Shown in pieces: positions 33,780 to 42,099 of a DNA stretch of 64,000 nucleotides. The notes under the pieces are model-generated. The model saw nothing but the letters and a program-made list of their open reading frames with translations, was not told the DNA's origin and made no database searches. Source of the stretch: Anderseniella sp. Alg231-50 (GTDB lineage: Bacteria > Pseudomonadota > Alphaproteobacteria > Rhizobiales > Aestuariivirgaceae); contig NZ_LT703003.1 in assembly GCF_900149695.1 (NCBI RefSeq), positions 1,674,001-1,738,000 of the forward strand, given 5' to 3'. The first letter of the stretch is position 1. Each line of letters begins with the position of its first letter. The translations under genes and the position numbers were made by a program.

Positions 33780-34514
33780 ATGCCGGGTCATATGTCTCAG
33801 TTCGAAACAGGTTTTCTGCCGGTTAAGGCCCGGTGGTCGCTGGCATTGCTGCTGTCACTGCTGGTTCTGCCTTTGTTTGCAGCAGATGTGCTGGCCCACA
33901 ACGTGACCGAAGGCGACAAGGGCTATATTCAGGAAATCGTCGGCCCGCACCTGGTGCCTTTCCTGTACCTGGGCGCCAAGCACATGGTCACCGGATATGA
34001 TCACCTGTTGTTCCTGTTCGGCGTGATTTTCTTTCTCTATCGCCTCAAGCACGTGGCGGTCTATGTCAGCCTGTTCGCGCTTGGCCATTCGATCACGATG
34101 ATCTCCGGTGTGTATTTCGGCTGGCAGATCAATGCTCATCTGATCGACGCAATAATCGGACTGTCGGTGGTCTACAAGGCGCTGGACAACCTTGGGGCGT
34201 TTCAGCGCTGGTTTGGCTTCCAGCCCGACACGAAGCTGGCCACCTTGATATTCGGCCTGTTCCATGGCTTCGGGCTTGCCACCAAGATACTCGACTATGA
34301 CATTGCGCCCTATGGCCTGCTGCCAAACCTGCTGGCCTTCAATGTCGGGGTTGAACTGGGACAAATCTCGGCGCTGGCGGTCATGCTCATAATCATGGGT
34401 TACTGGCGGCGCACCACCACATTCACCAAACACGCGTACACGGCAAACGTTGTGATCATGACAGCCGGTTTCATGCTCGTTGGATACCAGCTGACAGGAT
34501 ATGCCGTCACCTAA
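33780..34514 (+). CDS. HupE/UreJ-family membrane protein
   Basis: A 244-residue membrane protein with a signal-like first helix ending at VLAHNVTEGDKGY, then about six helices. The HupE_UreJ_2 features are GYDHLLFLFGVIFF, ALGHSITM and GLFHGFGLA, with conserved His residues suited to metal transport. Members take part in Ni/Co or copper import. The start at 33780 follows GGAG with 5-base spacing. It pairs with the anchor protein gene 18 bases downstream and diverges from the copper genes. Confidence 0.85.
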   Translation: MPGHMSQFETGFLPVKARWSLALLLSLLVLPLFAADVLAHNVTEGDKGYIQEIVGPHLVPFLYLGAKHMVTGYDHLLFLFGVIFFLYRLKHVAVYVSLFALGHSITMISGVYFGWQINAHLIDAIIGLSVVYKALDNLGAFQRWFGFQPDTKLATLIFGLFHGFGLATKILDYDIAPYGLLPNLLAFNVGVELGQISALAVMLIIMGYWRRTTTFTKHAYTANVVIMTAGFMLVGYQLTGYAVT

Positions 34515-34532
34515 ACCTATTGGAGGTACACC

Positions 34533-35204
34533 ATGTACAATTCACCGGTTCCACCAAAACCAGAATTGCCGACGTCCGCTCAACTGCTGAAGTCCACGCT
34601 TGTTGCTGCCGGAGTGGCGGCGACATTGCTGGTGACGGTGGTCCTGCCGTCCGAGTACAACATCGATCCGACCGGTGCCGGCAAGATGCTGGGCCTGAAG
34701 CAGATGGGTGAGATCAAGTCGCAACTTGCCGAAGAGGCCGAGGCGGACAGGCAGCGTGATTCCAGGAAGCCGGTGCAGCTGAATGTACCGACAAGCGGCC
34801 AGCAGTCGAGCACTGTCAGTTTCGGTCAGTTGCTCGCAAGCCTGTTCGTGACACCTGCCCATGCACATGACGGCAAGGACCAGTATGATCCGCAATCCGG
34901 TGAGACATCGGTAAAACTGGCGCCGGGCGAAGGCCTGGAAGTAAAGCTTGAGATGCACAAGGGTGATGTCGTCGAATTCGACTGGACAGCCAATGGTGCC
35001 GTGGTCAACTTCAATCACCATGGTGAGGCTGAAGGCGAGTCAGTGGTATATGAAAAGGGTCGCGCGGTAGCGGATAAACAGGGTCAGTTCCAGGCATTGT
35101 TCGATGGTGAACACGGCTGGTGGTGGCGCAACCGGACCGGTGAAGATGTGACCATAACCCTGCGCACCAACGGCCGGTACGGCGATATCAAGGAGTATCG
35201 TTAG
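34533..35204 (+). CDS. Transmembrane anchor protein accompanying HupE
   Basis: A 223-residue protein with one N-terminal membrane helix (STLVAAGVAATLLVTVVL) and a periplasmic region. That region contains a second Ala/His-rich stretch (FVTPAHAHDGKDQYD) and a beta-rich domain with FDWTANGAVVNFNHHGE and GWWWRNRTG. The His and Trp content suggests metal contact. Such proteins regularly follow HupE in proteobacteria. It is preceded by TTGGAGGTACACC. Confidence 0.75.
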   Translation: MYNSPVPPKPELPTSAQLLKSTLVAAGVAATLLVTVVLPSEYNIDPTGAGKMLGLKQMGEIKSQLAEEAEADRQRDSRKPVQLNVPTSGQQSSTVSFGQLLASLFVTPAHAHDGKDQYDPQSGETSVKLAPGEGLEVKLEMHKGDVVEFDWTANGAVVNFNHHGEAEGESVVYEKGRAVADKQGQFQALFDGEHGWWWRNRTGEDVTITLRTNGRYGDIKEYR

Positions 35205-35317
35205 ATTGGGGGTGGCGCTTGCCTGAATTGGCCAGTGGGCCGCGCCAGCGACTGTAGCTGCTTGCCAAGTCCATGGTTCCACTCACAAGCCGGCATGTTC
35301 TTCCCAGTGACCCGTTC

Positions 35318-35779
35318 TCACTTCCGGGCACGCTTGTCTGCAGAGATCTTGCCGGTCAGTTCATTCAATGCCTGCTGGCAACTGGAAAAGCGGTCTTCGG
35401 CGGCACGCAGTTCCGATCCAAGAGATTCCAGCCGGGAGCTCAGCGTTTTCAGAAGAAGATCGTTGTAGTCAATGTCGAGGCCGCCGGCTGAAGCGGTCTG
35501 TACAAGGCTGGCGATGTCCTTGACTTCCATGCCCAGCGACCGAAGTTGCTTTGACAATCGCAGGGAACAGATGTCCTTGTAACTGAACAATCGAAACCGT
35601 CCGCTCCTGTGCGGGGTCACGATGCCCGATTGCTCGTAGAACCGAATGGTCCGGGGCGTCATGTCCAAATTCTTCGACACCTCTCCGATTGTCATCAAAG
35701 ACTTGCTGCTCACTCCGTTGACTTGCGAAAGTTCATTCAGCAAGTTCGCAATCTTGGTAGTGGCCATCGTAACGGTCAT
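35318..35779 (-). CDS. MerR-family transcriptional regulator
   Basis: A 153-residue MerR protein. A non-homologous N-terminal 28 residues is followed by the winged helix (MTIGEVSKNLDMTPRTIRFYEQSGI in key residues) and a dimerisation coiled coil. It lacks the paired C-terminal cysteines of CueR-type sensors (a single Cys in FSSCQQAL is seen), so metal sensing is uncertain. GGGGGAG precedes the ATG at 35779. It sits between the copper block and the YcaO locus, convergent with the HupE genes. Confidence 0.85.
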   Translation of the reverse strand: MTVTMATTKIANLLNELSQVNGVSSKSLMTIGEVSKNLDMTPRTIRFYEQSGIVTPHRSGRFRLFSYKDICSLRLSKQLRSLGMEVKDIASLVQTASAGGLDIDYNDLLLKTLSSRLESLGSELRAAEDRFSSCQQALNELTGKISADKRARK

Positions 35780-35860
35780 CGCTTACTCCCCCATGTGCCG
35801 GCGAAACAGGGCCCGTGAGTGGCAAGATGCCAATCCGGGAAACCATTAAGCCAACCAGTT

Positions 35861-36598
35861 TTATCCATCGTGTGAATCCATCGCCTCGCGCATTTCGAGC
35901 CATTGTGTTGTCTGGTTGAATGCCCAGGGCTTTCCAGTTGCTGCAGGTACGTCTATGTCAGACTGAAGCCAGTCAACCAGTTCCAGGGCATCTACCTGCT
36001 TCTGGTCTACGTACTTGACCTTGGCCAATTCAATCAGCCGTTCGATGCGGTTTGCATTCATGATCTGCATGTTTGAAAATACTGCGCGCAGACTGAGTTC
36101 GGCGTAGAACATCCTGTCGGCAACAGCCTTGGCGTTTTTCCACTCAGTTGTGGAAAGCAGATTTTCCTTCGCCATTGCGTTGAGTGTGGCAATCACATTT
36201 ACCCGGGGCTCGGACAATGCCAGATAATTGACTTCGGCAGGGGCATGCACAAGCGCCACATCGGAATCATCGACCAGTGCGCCCGAGATGTAGTCATTCG
36301 CAATGGTGCCGATCGCGATCATGCCGAACGGGGCGCACTCTGCCGCGCGCAACGCGCCCAGGCTTGCCGCTCCGGCAATCTTGACGCCGTGCGACAGGGC
36401 AAAAATGATCTCCTTGTGCCACACAGATCTGGTTTGCTCGAAGTATCCATCGACGATGCCAATCCTGGTCGCACCGTCATGAACGGCCTGTGCCACGTCA
36501 CCCCACGCGGCCGGTCCGCGGATGTCAATTGCTGAACCGCGCTGTTCTATGGTCGGCAACTGGCTGGCAAGGGTTGGGCCGGTAAACAGGACTTTCAT
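35861..36598 (-). CDS. tfuA: TfuA-like protein, YcaO partner
   Basis: A 245-residue TfuA-domain protein. The hallmark is AASLGALRAAECAPFGM (residues about 77-92), with MKVLFTGPTL at the start and VDGYFEQTRSVWHKEI upstream of it. TfuA proteins accompany YcaO enzymes; in methanogens and thioamide RiPP pathways the pair makes backbone thioamides, with TfuA thought to aid sulfur delivery. The start overlaps the ycaO stop by 4 bases. It is last in the peptide-ycaO-tfuA order. Confidence 0.9.
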   Translation of the reverse strand: MKVLFTGPTLASQLPTIEQRGSAIDIRGPAAWGDVAQAVHDGATRIGIVDGYFEQTRSVWHKEIIFALSHGVKIAGAASLGALRAAECAPFGMIAIGTIANDYISGALVDDSDVALVHAPAEVNYLALSEPRVNVIATLNAMAKENLLSTTEWKNAKAVADRMFYAELSLRAVFSNMQIMNANRIERLIELAKVKYVDQKQVDALELVDWLQSDIDVPAATGKPWAFNQTTQWLEMREAMDSHDG

Positions 36599-37839
36599 GC
36601 TGCTGCCGCCTTCAGGTTCCGCAACCCTCTAGGTGTGACTTGCACCCGTTCGCCCTGAAGAGGTACCTGCAGTTCAGTGGCGATGACACGTACGGCGCTG
36701 ATACCGAATTGTTGCGCGGGTAATTCGACAGCGAAAAGCTGGTCAACACCTACTTTGGCCAGTGTTCCCGCCACATCAGACACGTTTGTGTCCATGTCGT
36801 GCGGACCATCGCCGAACTGACCCGACACCGCGGCTGTCTCTCTTTTTCGGAATGGCCGCTTGCCGTGGCCTGCAGCCGGCAGTCTTACCGTATCTTCCGG
36901 CTCATAGTGTCTTGCGCAGAAATCGTCGCGCGCGCCGGCAACAAGAGCGAGCCGGGCCTGGGCAGCTTCAGTTATGGCTTTCACAATGGCATGCCCGTAT
37001 GACGGATGACAGCCGCACCCTCCGCACATCGCCGATCCGGCGACCGCGCCTTGCTGGCGTGTCGCGTCCAGCATTGCCATGATGCAGGGAATTCCGGTGT
37101 CGGTGGGCATTTCGTAGACCTGCAAAGATGTGTTTGAAGCCGCTATGGCTTCCAGGATAACCGGCAGACGCGGGTCTTCATCGCCCGTAACCGTCACCTG
37201 TGACCGTCTGATTTCGTCAGTGCCTGCAAATTGCCAGGATGCCAGAGCGTCACGTTCAACGAGTTCGCAGATGCCGTGAAATATCGCCTCGCCGCGGTTG
37301 TTGCCGGATGCAAGCCCGTCCGAGGTAACGTAAAATGCGTTGTTGAATTCCGGCGGGCTGAGCCGGTGATCCAGGCCTACCAGACTCCACGGGATCAGAA
37401 ACCGGTCGCCCGATATCAGATCGAGCGCTTCAATCCAGGATATCTTGTCTTCCAGATTCAGGCGATGAGGGTGACAACGGGCAATACGGTGGACATCCAC
37501 CGCCCGGCACCCTTTGGTGCCCACTTCGGATATTGACAGCCTGACCAGTTCTTTCGGTGGCATCTCCGCGATCGCGGTTTCTGCCGCTTCCATTGCCGCT
37601 GACACCATCGCGGAGTCGAGATCGGCACCCTTGCCCAAACTTACGGACAGGCTAAGCGAGTTTGGCCGGGTGGCAAAGGCTATGGGCAGGCCCAGATTGT
37701 CCAATCCGGTCAACTCGCCGAGCCTGGTGATTCCCAAAGCGGGGAAATGAGGACGGATCCTGGACAATGTGCGACGCGATCCGCATATGCGGTCGTTCGC
37801 CGGATACGATGTCCGCATTTCCTGCTTCGGGACCATCAT
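36595..37839 (-). CDS. YcaO-domain ATP-dependent peptide-modifying enzyme
   Basis: A 414-residue YcaO protein. The ATP/Mg site residues are in place: SAAMEAAE (80-87), CELVERDA (191-198) and EAAQAR (291-296). No E1/ocin-ThiF leader-binding domain is fused or adjacent, and no PxPxP C-terminus is seen. With a TfuA neighbour this points to backbone thioamidation rather than azoline formation, by analogy with McrA thioglycine and thioamide RiPPs. A CGGCGCH segment (272-278) could bind metal. The ATG at 37839 has CAGGAG 7 bases ahead. It lies 76 bases after the candidate precursor. Confidence 0.92.
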   Translation of the reverse strand: MMVPKQEMRTSYPANDRICGSRRTLSRIRPHFPALGITRLGELTGLDNLGLPIAFATRPNSLSLSVSLGKGADLDSAMVSAAMEAAETAIAEMPPKELVRLSISEVGTKGCRAVDVHRIARCHPHRLNLEDKISWIEALDLISGDRFLIPWSLVGLDHRLSPPEFNNAFYVTSDGLASGNNRGEAIFHGICELVERDALASWQFAGTDEIRRSQVTVTGDEDPRLPVILEAIAASNTSLQVYEMPTDTGIPCIMAMLDATRQQGAVAGSAMCGGCGCHPSYGHAIVKAITEAAQARLALVAGARDDFCARHYEPEDTVRLPAAGHGKRPFRKRETAAVSGQFGDGPHDMDTNVSDVAGTLAKVGVDQLFAVELPAQQFGISAVRVIATELQVPLQGERVQVTPRGLRNLKAAAA

Positions 37840-37915
37840 TGGTCTGCTCCTGACTTGTATGGAAAGACCGTCACTGGTGCTGTTGATAATTCAGTCAATC
37901 TGAAAATCCCGCAGC

Positions 37916-38104
37916 CTAGTTGCCATCACAAGACACACGGCCCGGCTCTGAGCGCATGGTGAAGACGATATTCGACATTACGCCATTGTCGATAAGATCG
38001 CCGTCTGCTGCCGCGTCTGCACATACAGAAACCGGAAACAACTGACCGTTGCCAGCCCGAACAGTGTTGCCGGAAGATGCATCGTTTGAGAATGATGTGT
38101 TCAT
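37916..38104 (-). CDS. Candidate RiPP precursor peptide
   Basis: A 62-residue peptide starting MNTSFSNDASSGNT and ending EPGRVSCDGN. It has two Cys (28 and 59), many Gly/Asn/Ser/Asp residues and no long hydrophobic helix. The N-terminal half (1-24) could be the leader. The rest (SVCADAAADGDLIDNG and TMRSEPGRVSCDGN) would hold the core, with the Cys and neighbouring residues as possible YcaO targets. AAAGGCGGA precedes the ATG. It is directly upstream of ycaO, downstream of the SARP gene, and has SARP-type repeats before it. I recognise no family. Confidence 0.7.
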   Translation of the reverse strand: MNTSFSNDASSGNTVRAGNGQLFPVSVCADAAADGDLIDNGVMSNIVFTMRSEPGRVSCDGN

Positions 38105-38142
38105 CAGGGTATCCGCCTTTGATTGGTTTGGTTAACAGCCGA

Positions 38143-38186
38143 ATCGTATGCGGTCGGGTGTGACTCAAGTGTGATTTATGTGGGAT
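38143..38186 (-). promoter_or_regulatory. SARP-type operator and -10 box for the candidate precursor
   Basis: On the plus strand GTGTGAC (38158-38164), GTGTGAT (38169-38175) and GTGGGAT (38180-38186) repeat every 11 bp exactly. On the minus strand they read toward the peptide gene. The nearest is followed after 9 bases by TACGAT (38148-38143), a fair -10 box; no -35 box is evident. Direct heptamers at 11-bp spacing about 8 bases before the -10 is the known binding pattern of SARP regulators. The SARP gene ends 21 bases away. Confidence 0.7.
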
Positions 38187-38206
38187 CTGGTGGGCCGGGT
38201 TACTTG

Positions 38207-40228
38207 TTAAGACAAACCGGCCATGCGCAGGCCTTCGATCAAGTGCCTGGTATCATTTGCATTTTTGTCTGGAACGAGTTCACTTAGCCGGCTGAGTTCG
38301 AAGCTCGGATAGTTTTCACGGACGGTTGTGCCGTATTGGCTTGCGGTGTCCAGGTCTCCTGACATGGCATACGATGCGGCGAGCAAACGGGCGATGCCGG
38401 GGTTTTTCCGGTGCGGCTTCAGTATCGTGATAGCTGCCCGGTAGGCAGAAAGCTGGTAGAGGATGCTGGCGTGTATCCAGTCGTAATAAGCTGGCGGGTC
38501 CGGGTTGGAAGCCTTTGCCTGCAAACAGATTGCAAGTGCTTCCGCACCTTGTCCGGCATGTGAAAGAGCATCGGCATAGTCGGCAAGCATATCCGCATCA
38601 TTTGGGGTCAGGTCTGCCGCGGCAGCAAAGTTTTCAAGGCTTTGATCATGGCGTCGCAGATACAGATTGGTAAAGCCAAGTTCACGCAGTCCACGCCCGT
38701 CCATCGGGTCCAGCCGGATCGATTTGTTGGCAAATTCGAGTGATTCGATGAGCAGATCGCTGGACGACATGCCGCGCACCAGTCTTTCCATGCTCAAGGT
38801 TCGAGACAGTCCGGAATAGGCTGGTGCAAAGTTTTCAGCTTCGTTCATCGAACGGCGAAAACTGTTGCGCGCCTTTCTGATCTCCGGCAGATCGGAGTGC
38901 CACATCAAACGGCGGCCATTGAGAAAATAGCGGTATGCACTGCTGTTGTCGGTTGTCTTGGGAGTTGCAATTTCACGACGCTCAATCGTCGATACCAACT
39001 GGCGGACAATCTCGAAACTCAGTCGCGAAAACAGCTTCGGCAGTTGATCCTCCGACAACCGTTTATCCAGAGCCATCAAGCTTTCGCTTGTGTGCGCATC
39101 AAGCAAAAGGAAGGTCGCAGTTGGCCCGGCATCGTCGGCGGTCACGATAGTGGAGAGAATATAGTCGACACCAAAACGCTTGCCGATTGCATCGAAGTCG
39201 CGATTGCTGTCCTGGCTGGCCATGCGCCCGCTATGGGCAGCAAGTACGGCAATACTGCGATACCGGGTCAGGCCCGCAGTAATATCATCAAGCAGCGCTT
39301 CTATCAGTTGCACCGATGGATCTGCGCCTATGACCATACGCGGTGGCAACAGGATCATTCGAGGTGCGCCTATTCGCTGTGTCTGTTCAACCTGCCCCGG
39401 CTGGTTTCCGGGTTCGCCGCCGCGCGCGTTGCCCGCAGCTGTGAAGGGTGCCAATACCGGGCTGGAGGCGGGGTCCTTGATACCCATGGTGGTGGCAAGC
39501 TGTTCGGTCGACAGGCTTGGTTTAATGCCATAGTCGGTCAACAAAACCTGACAACAGTCATTGTAGACCTTCAGAGCCTTGGTGTGGTTTCCCAACTCGC
39601 ACCAGAGTTTCATCAAGGCCCTGTAGGCGGCTTCGTTGCTGGGATCCAGTTGCAGAAGCGCATTGGCAATATTCTCAACCTGGCTGGGCTCGGTTTCGTG
39701 GTCCATCAGTGCGGAAAGTGCCGCAGTCTTGGCGTTCAGAAGCTTGTTTGTGAGCTCGTAGTACCAATCTTCGAATTCATGGGTATCAATACCGGCACCC
39801 TGGAGCAGCGGCGAGCCAAGCGTACCGACAAAGGCTGCAAGACGCGAATAGTTGCCGTTTCTGGCATCTTCGACAATATCATTTGCAAGCACCTTTTCGA
39901 GATCAACCTGTACGGTTGCGCAGTCGTAGGAAACGAGCTTGCCGGATTTGACCAGCAAACCGCCGCCATATTGCTTCTCCAGCTTTCTGACCTTGACCAG
40001 GAATTGCCGGAAACTGGCATTGGCTTTGGCCCTGTCAGCATTGCCCCAAAGCATGGATACCAGATGCCGTTGGCTCAACATGCGATCCGGCTGGCTTGCC
40101 AGGACGGCGAGAGCTATGGGCAGTTTCTCGGGTACAGAAATCGCCCTGCCATCCACACTTGCGTGCGGATAGCCGAATGCACTCACCATATAGATTGGTT
40201 CGCGCACTTTGCGATTGATCTGCTCCAC
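38207..40228 (-). CDS. SARP/BTAD transcriptional regulator with TPR repeats
   Basis: A 673-residue regulator. Residues about 10-110 form a winged-helix domain (LSQRHLVSMLWGNADRAKANASF) and 115-250 a BTAD helical domain (LLQLDPSNEAAYRALMKLW). Residues 290-410 resemble the TolB/cyclase-associated region (LIEALLDDITAGLTRYRSI). Residues 430-660 contain TPRs (NFAPAYSGLSRTLS, DLTPNDADMLADYADAL). The start is GTG at 40228, with GGGGGAGG 4 bases ahead; an upstream ATG at 40282 lacks such a site. It lies immediately upstream of the precursor, ycaO and tfuA genes and is their likely activator. Confidence 0.88.
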   Translation of the reverse strand: MEQINRKVREPIYMVSAFGYPHASVDGRAISVPEKLPIALAVLASQPDRMLSQRHLVSMLWGNADRAKANASFRQFLVKVRKLEKQYGGGLLVKSGKLVSYDCATVQVDLEKVLANDIVEDARNGNYSRLAAFVGTLGSPLLQGAGIDTHEFEDWYYELTNKLLNAKTAALSALMDHETEPSQVENIANALLQLDPSNEAAYRALMKLWCELGNHTKALKVYNDCCQVLLTDYGIKPSLSTEQLATTMGIKDPASSPVLAPFTAAGNARGGEPGNQPGQVEQTQRIGAPRMILLPPRMVIGADPSVQLIEALLDDITAGLTRYRSIAVLAAHSGRMASQDSNRDFDAIGKRFGVDYILSTIVTADDAGPTATFLLLDAHTSESLMALDKRLSEDQLPKLFSRLSFEIVRQLVSTIERREIATPKTTDNSSAYRYFLNGRRLMWHSDLPEIRKARNSFRRSMNEAENFAPAYSGLSRTLSMERLVRGMSSSDLLIESLEFANKSIRLDPMDGRGLRELGFTNLYLRRHDQSLENFAAAADLTPNDADMLADYADALSHAGQGAEALAICLQAKASNPDPPAYYDWIHASILYQLSAYRAAITILKPHRKNPGIARLLAASYAMSGDLDTASQYGTTVRENYPSFELSRLSELVPDKNANDTRHLIEGLRMAGLS

Positions 40229-40652
40229 TTCGCCTCCCCCGGTCAAAGACCAATTTACCTCCAAGCAAATTGCAAGATGCATCCGTTCACCTGGACTGCA
40301 TTTCTCGTCGTGCGCACAAAATTCCGATAACTCAGCAGCGGCACTGTTACCGCCTGCAGGAAAGCTGAATCACGACTCAACTTGACGTAGACGGAAACTA
40401 TCACATTACTACTGTTTCGTCTGCAAATAGATAATCTCGCAGAATATTTACCCAATGAAAATTTTTGACCTTGATACAAATCAAACGCGATAGGTGCGTA
40501 TAACGTAAGGTGAGATAACTATCTTGATATAGAAATATGCCTTTATGCCTTTATATACCGTGCGGGAAAAAACAACATGAAATAGGTTTTTTTAGATAAT
40601 TTAAATTCCATCGCATTAATACAGTATACCTGTACACGGGAGACGTATTGCG
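40229..40652. other. AT-rich divergent region between SARP and PilZ genes
   Basis: About 420 bases, much richer in A/T than its neighbours from about 40370 on. It contains the tandem ATGCCTTT ATGCCTTT near 40536 and A/T tracts (TTTTTTAGATAATTTAAATT near 40588). It probably holds the promoters of both divergent genes. I see no supportable gene in it. Confidence 0.6.
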
Positions 40653-41591
40653 ATGAATATTTCAAAATCCGGAGACGGTTTATTGACGGCGCAGCAACTA
40701 TTTAACGAACAAGATTTATCTGAAGATCCGCCCTTCGACTTCAGCTATGCTACGTCCGGGACAGCCGCAGCGGACCTGGGTTCACCCGGCACGCCCAAAC
40801 GCACGCATGAAGTGTCAAATGCTATCGGCAACGTAGCGGGGATCGCTTATCTGACTGCCGCGACTACTGATCTGGCGATTGCCGTCGACGAAACAATGAC
40901 GTCGCGGGACTCATATGCAGATTTGCAGTTGTACCTGCCCACCGAGGTCGGTGATTTGCGCAAACCCCTGGCTTCACTGCTCAAGAACGTTGATGAAGAC
41001 TATGATCTCGGAGACATAATGCTGTTGCCGGCCAGAATGCAGTTTGGCATGCGTATGGCAACAAAACTAGCGGGCGATCCTGCAGACAAGAGGATCTCAA
41101 GCGACGTCTTCGCCGATGCCTGGAAACACATTGCAAGCGGCATGCTGGAGGCTTCGGACCTTTGTGATCATGTCCAGTCAAAATGTGAGCAGAAGATTTA
41201 CGATCTATCACTGCCTGCCGGACTGCTCAGCAACGTGCTGTCCGGCAAACACCCGTGCCTGGATCGTTCCGGCCGGCTGTCCGTTCCGAATTGGGCGGAG
41301 CGCAGAGGGTCGAAGAGGTATCCATGCCGGGTCGAGGTCAGTGTCGTTTCAGAGCAGCGAACACAATCCGGCACAATCAAGAACTTCTCCGCAGAGGGCC
41401 TTGGTATAACCGGTCTCAGCGGTATCGGGATCAATGAGAGGGTAACGATCAAAAGAGTGGTCGGTGATGATATTACCGGTCGAATCCAGCGGATCGACAA
41501 GAACTGGGCCGGTGTGGTGATGGACAAGGGACTGTTTTTCGACGATCCGTTTTACAGCCTGGTTTCAAACCAAAAAACACTACCCAAGTGA
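40653..41591 (+). CDS. PilZ-domain protein
   Basis: A 312-residue protein. The N-terminal 215 residues are of unknown type. A C-terminal PilZ domain starts at AERRGSKRYPC, with the c-di-GMP motif RxxxR and then NFSAEGLG ([D/N]xSxxG). It may bind c-di-GMP and change surface attachment or motility. It is divergent from the SARP regulator across an AT-rich region. The N-terminal region is not a known effector, so its output is unknown. Confidence 0.8.
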   Translation: MNISKSGDGLLTAQQLFNEQDLSEDPPFDFSYATSGTAAADLGSPGTPKRTHEVSNAIGNVAGIAYLTAATTDLAIAVDETMTSRDSYADLQLYLPTEVGDLRKPLASLLKNVDEDYDLGDIMLLPARMQFGMRMATKLAGDPADKRISSDVFADAWKHIASGMLEASDLCDHVQSKCEQKIYDLSLPAGLLSNVLSGKHPCLDRSGRLSVPNWAERRGSKRYPCRVEVSVVSEQRTQSGTIKNFSAEGLGITGLSGIGINERVTIKRVVGDDITGRIQRIDKNWAGVVMDKGLFFDDPFYSLVSNQKTLPK

Positions 41592-41655
41592 AAAGTGATG
41601 TGTTGCCGAATAACCCGGCTTTGCTAGGCACCGTCTCCTACAGTGTCAGCAGCAA

Positions 41656-41735
41656 GGCAGGCAGCGGGTCTCCAGGTTGAAATTTATTCTCGCCCCTACT
41701 TGAGTAGATTTTTTCCGGGGTATCCGCTGCCTGCC
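41656..41735. repeat. 12-bp inverted repeat beyond the PilZ gene
   Basis: GGCAGGCAGCGG (41656-41667) and its exact complement (41724-41735), with a 56-base interior. The interior contains a weakly T-rich stretch. It lies between the convergent PilZ and DUF2061 genes, so it may help end their transcripts. No transposase or target duplication is seen. Confidence 0.4.
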
Positions 41736-41737
41736 AT

Positions 41738-41974
41738 TCAAGTGCTTCGGGGCAGGGATTCTGCTCCTAGGTTGTCCTTGCGCCCCCAGCTGATTTTCGA
41801 CCAGACCATCTCATGCAGAAAATAGCTCAAAAACCCGGTTATTGAGCCGGCGATTGCTATGCCGCCGCTGGCCACAATCGAGCTTGTGAACAGAAAACCG
41901 ATGAGCATCATCATGACAAACCCTGCGATCTGCCAGGTGGCTGATTTGACGATAAGTCTGGTTGTGGTGTCCAT
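41738..41974 (-). CDS. DUF2061 small membrane protein
   Basis: A 78-residue membrane protein of the DUF2061 family. The signature TTTRLIVKSATWQIAGFVMM is followed by a second helix and FLHEMVWSKISWGR. Two or three helices and a basic C-terminus are typical. Function is unknown. The gene is divergent from the XRE regulator with about 125 bases between. Confidence 0.82.
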   Translation of the reverse strand: MDTTTRLIVKSATWQIAGFVMMMLIGFLFTSSIVASGGIAIAGSITGFLSYFLHEMVWSKISWGRKDNLGAESLPRST

Positions 41975-42099
41975 TGCAGTTCTCCGTGTTGCCCAAGCGT
42001 GCCAGTGGTGTTGCTAGCGCAGAAAACACCATCTGGACATTACGCTCTTTCGCTGCATAATCTCCATTTTGATGATTATTATCTGCAGAGCAGGCTTTT

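Noticed and set aside
38897-40330. 477-codon plus-strand frame opposite the SARP gene
   Set aside because: The minus strand encodes a clear winged helix, BTAD and TPRs; the plus frame shows no domain.
41656-41735. Insertion-sequence ends
   Set aside because: The 12-bp inverted repeat encloses only 56 bases, with no transposase and no target duplication.
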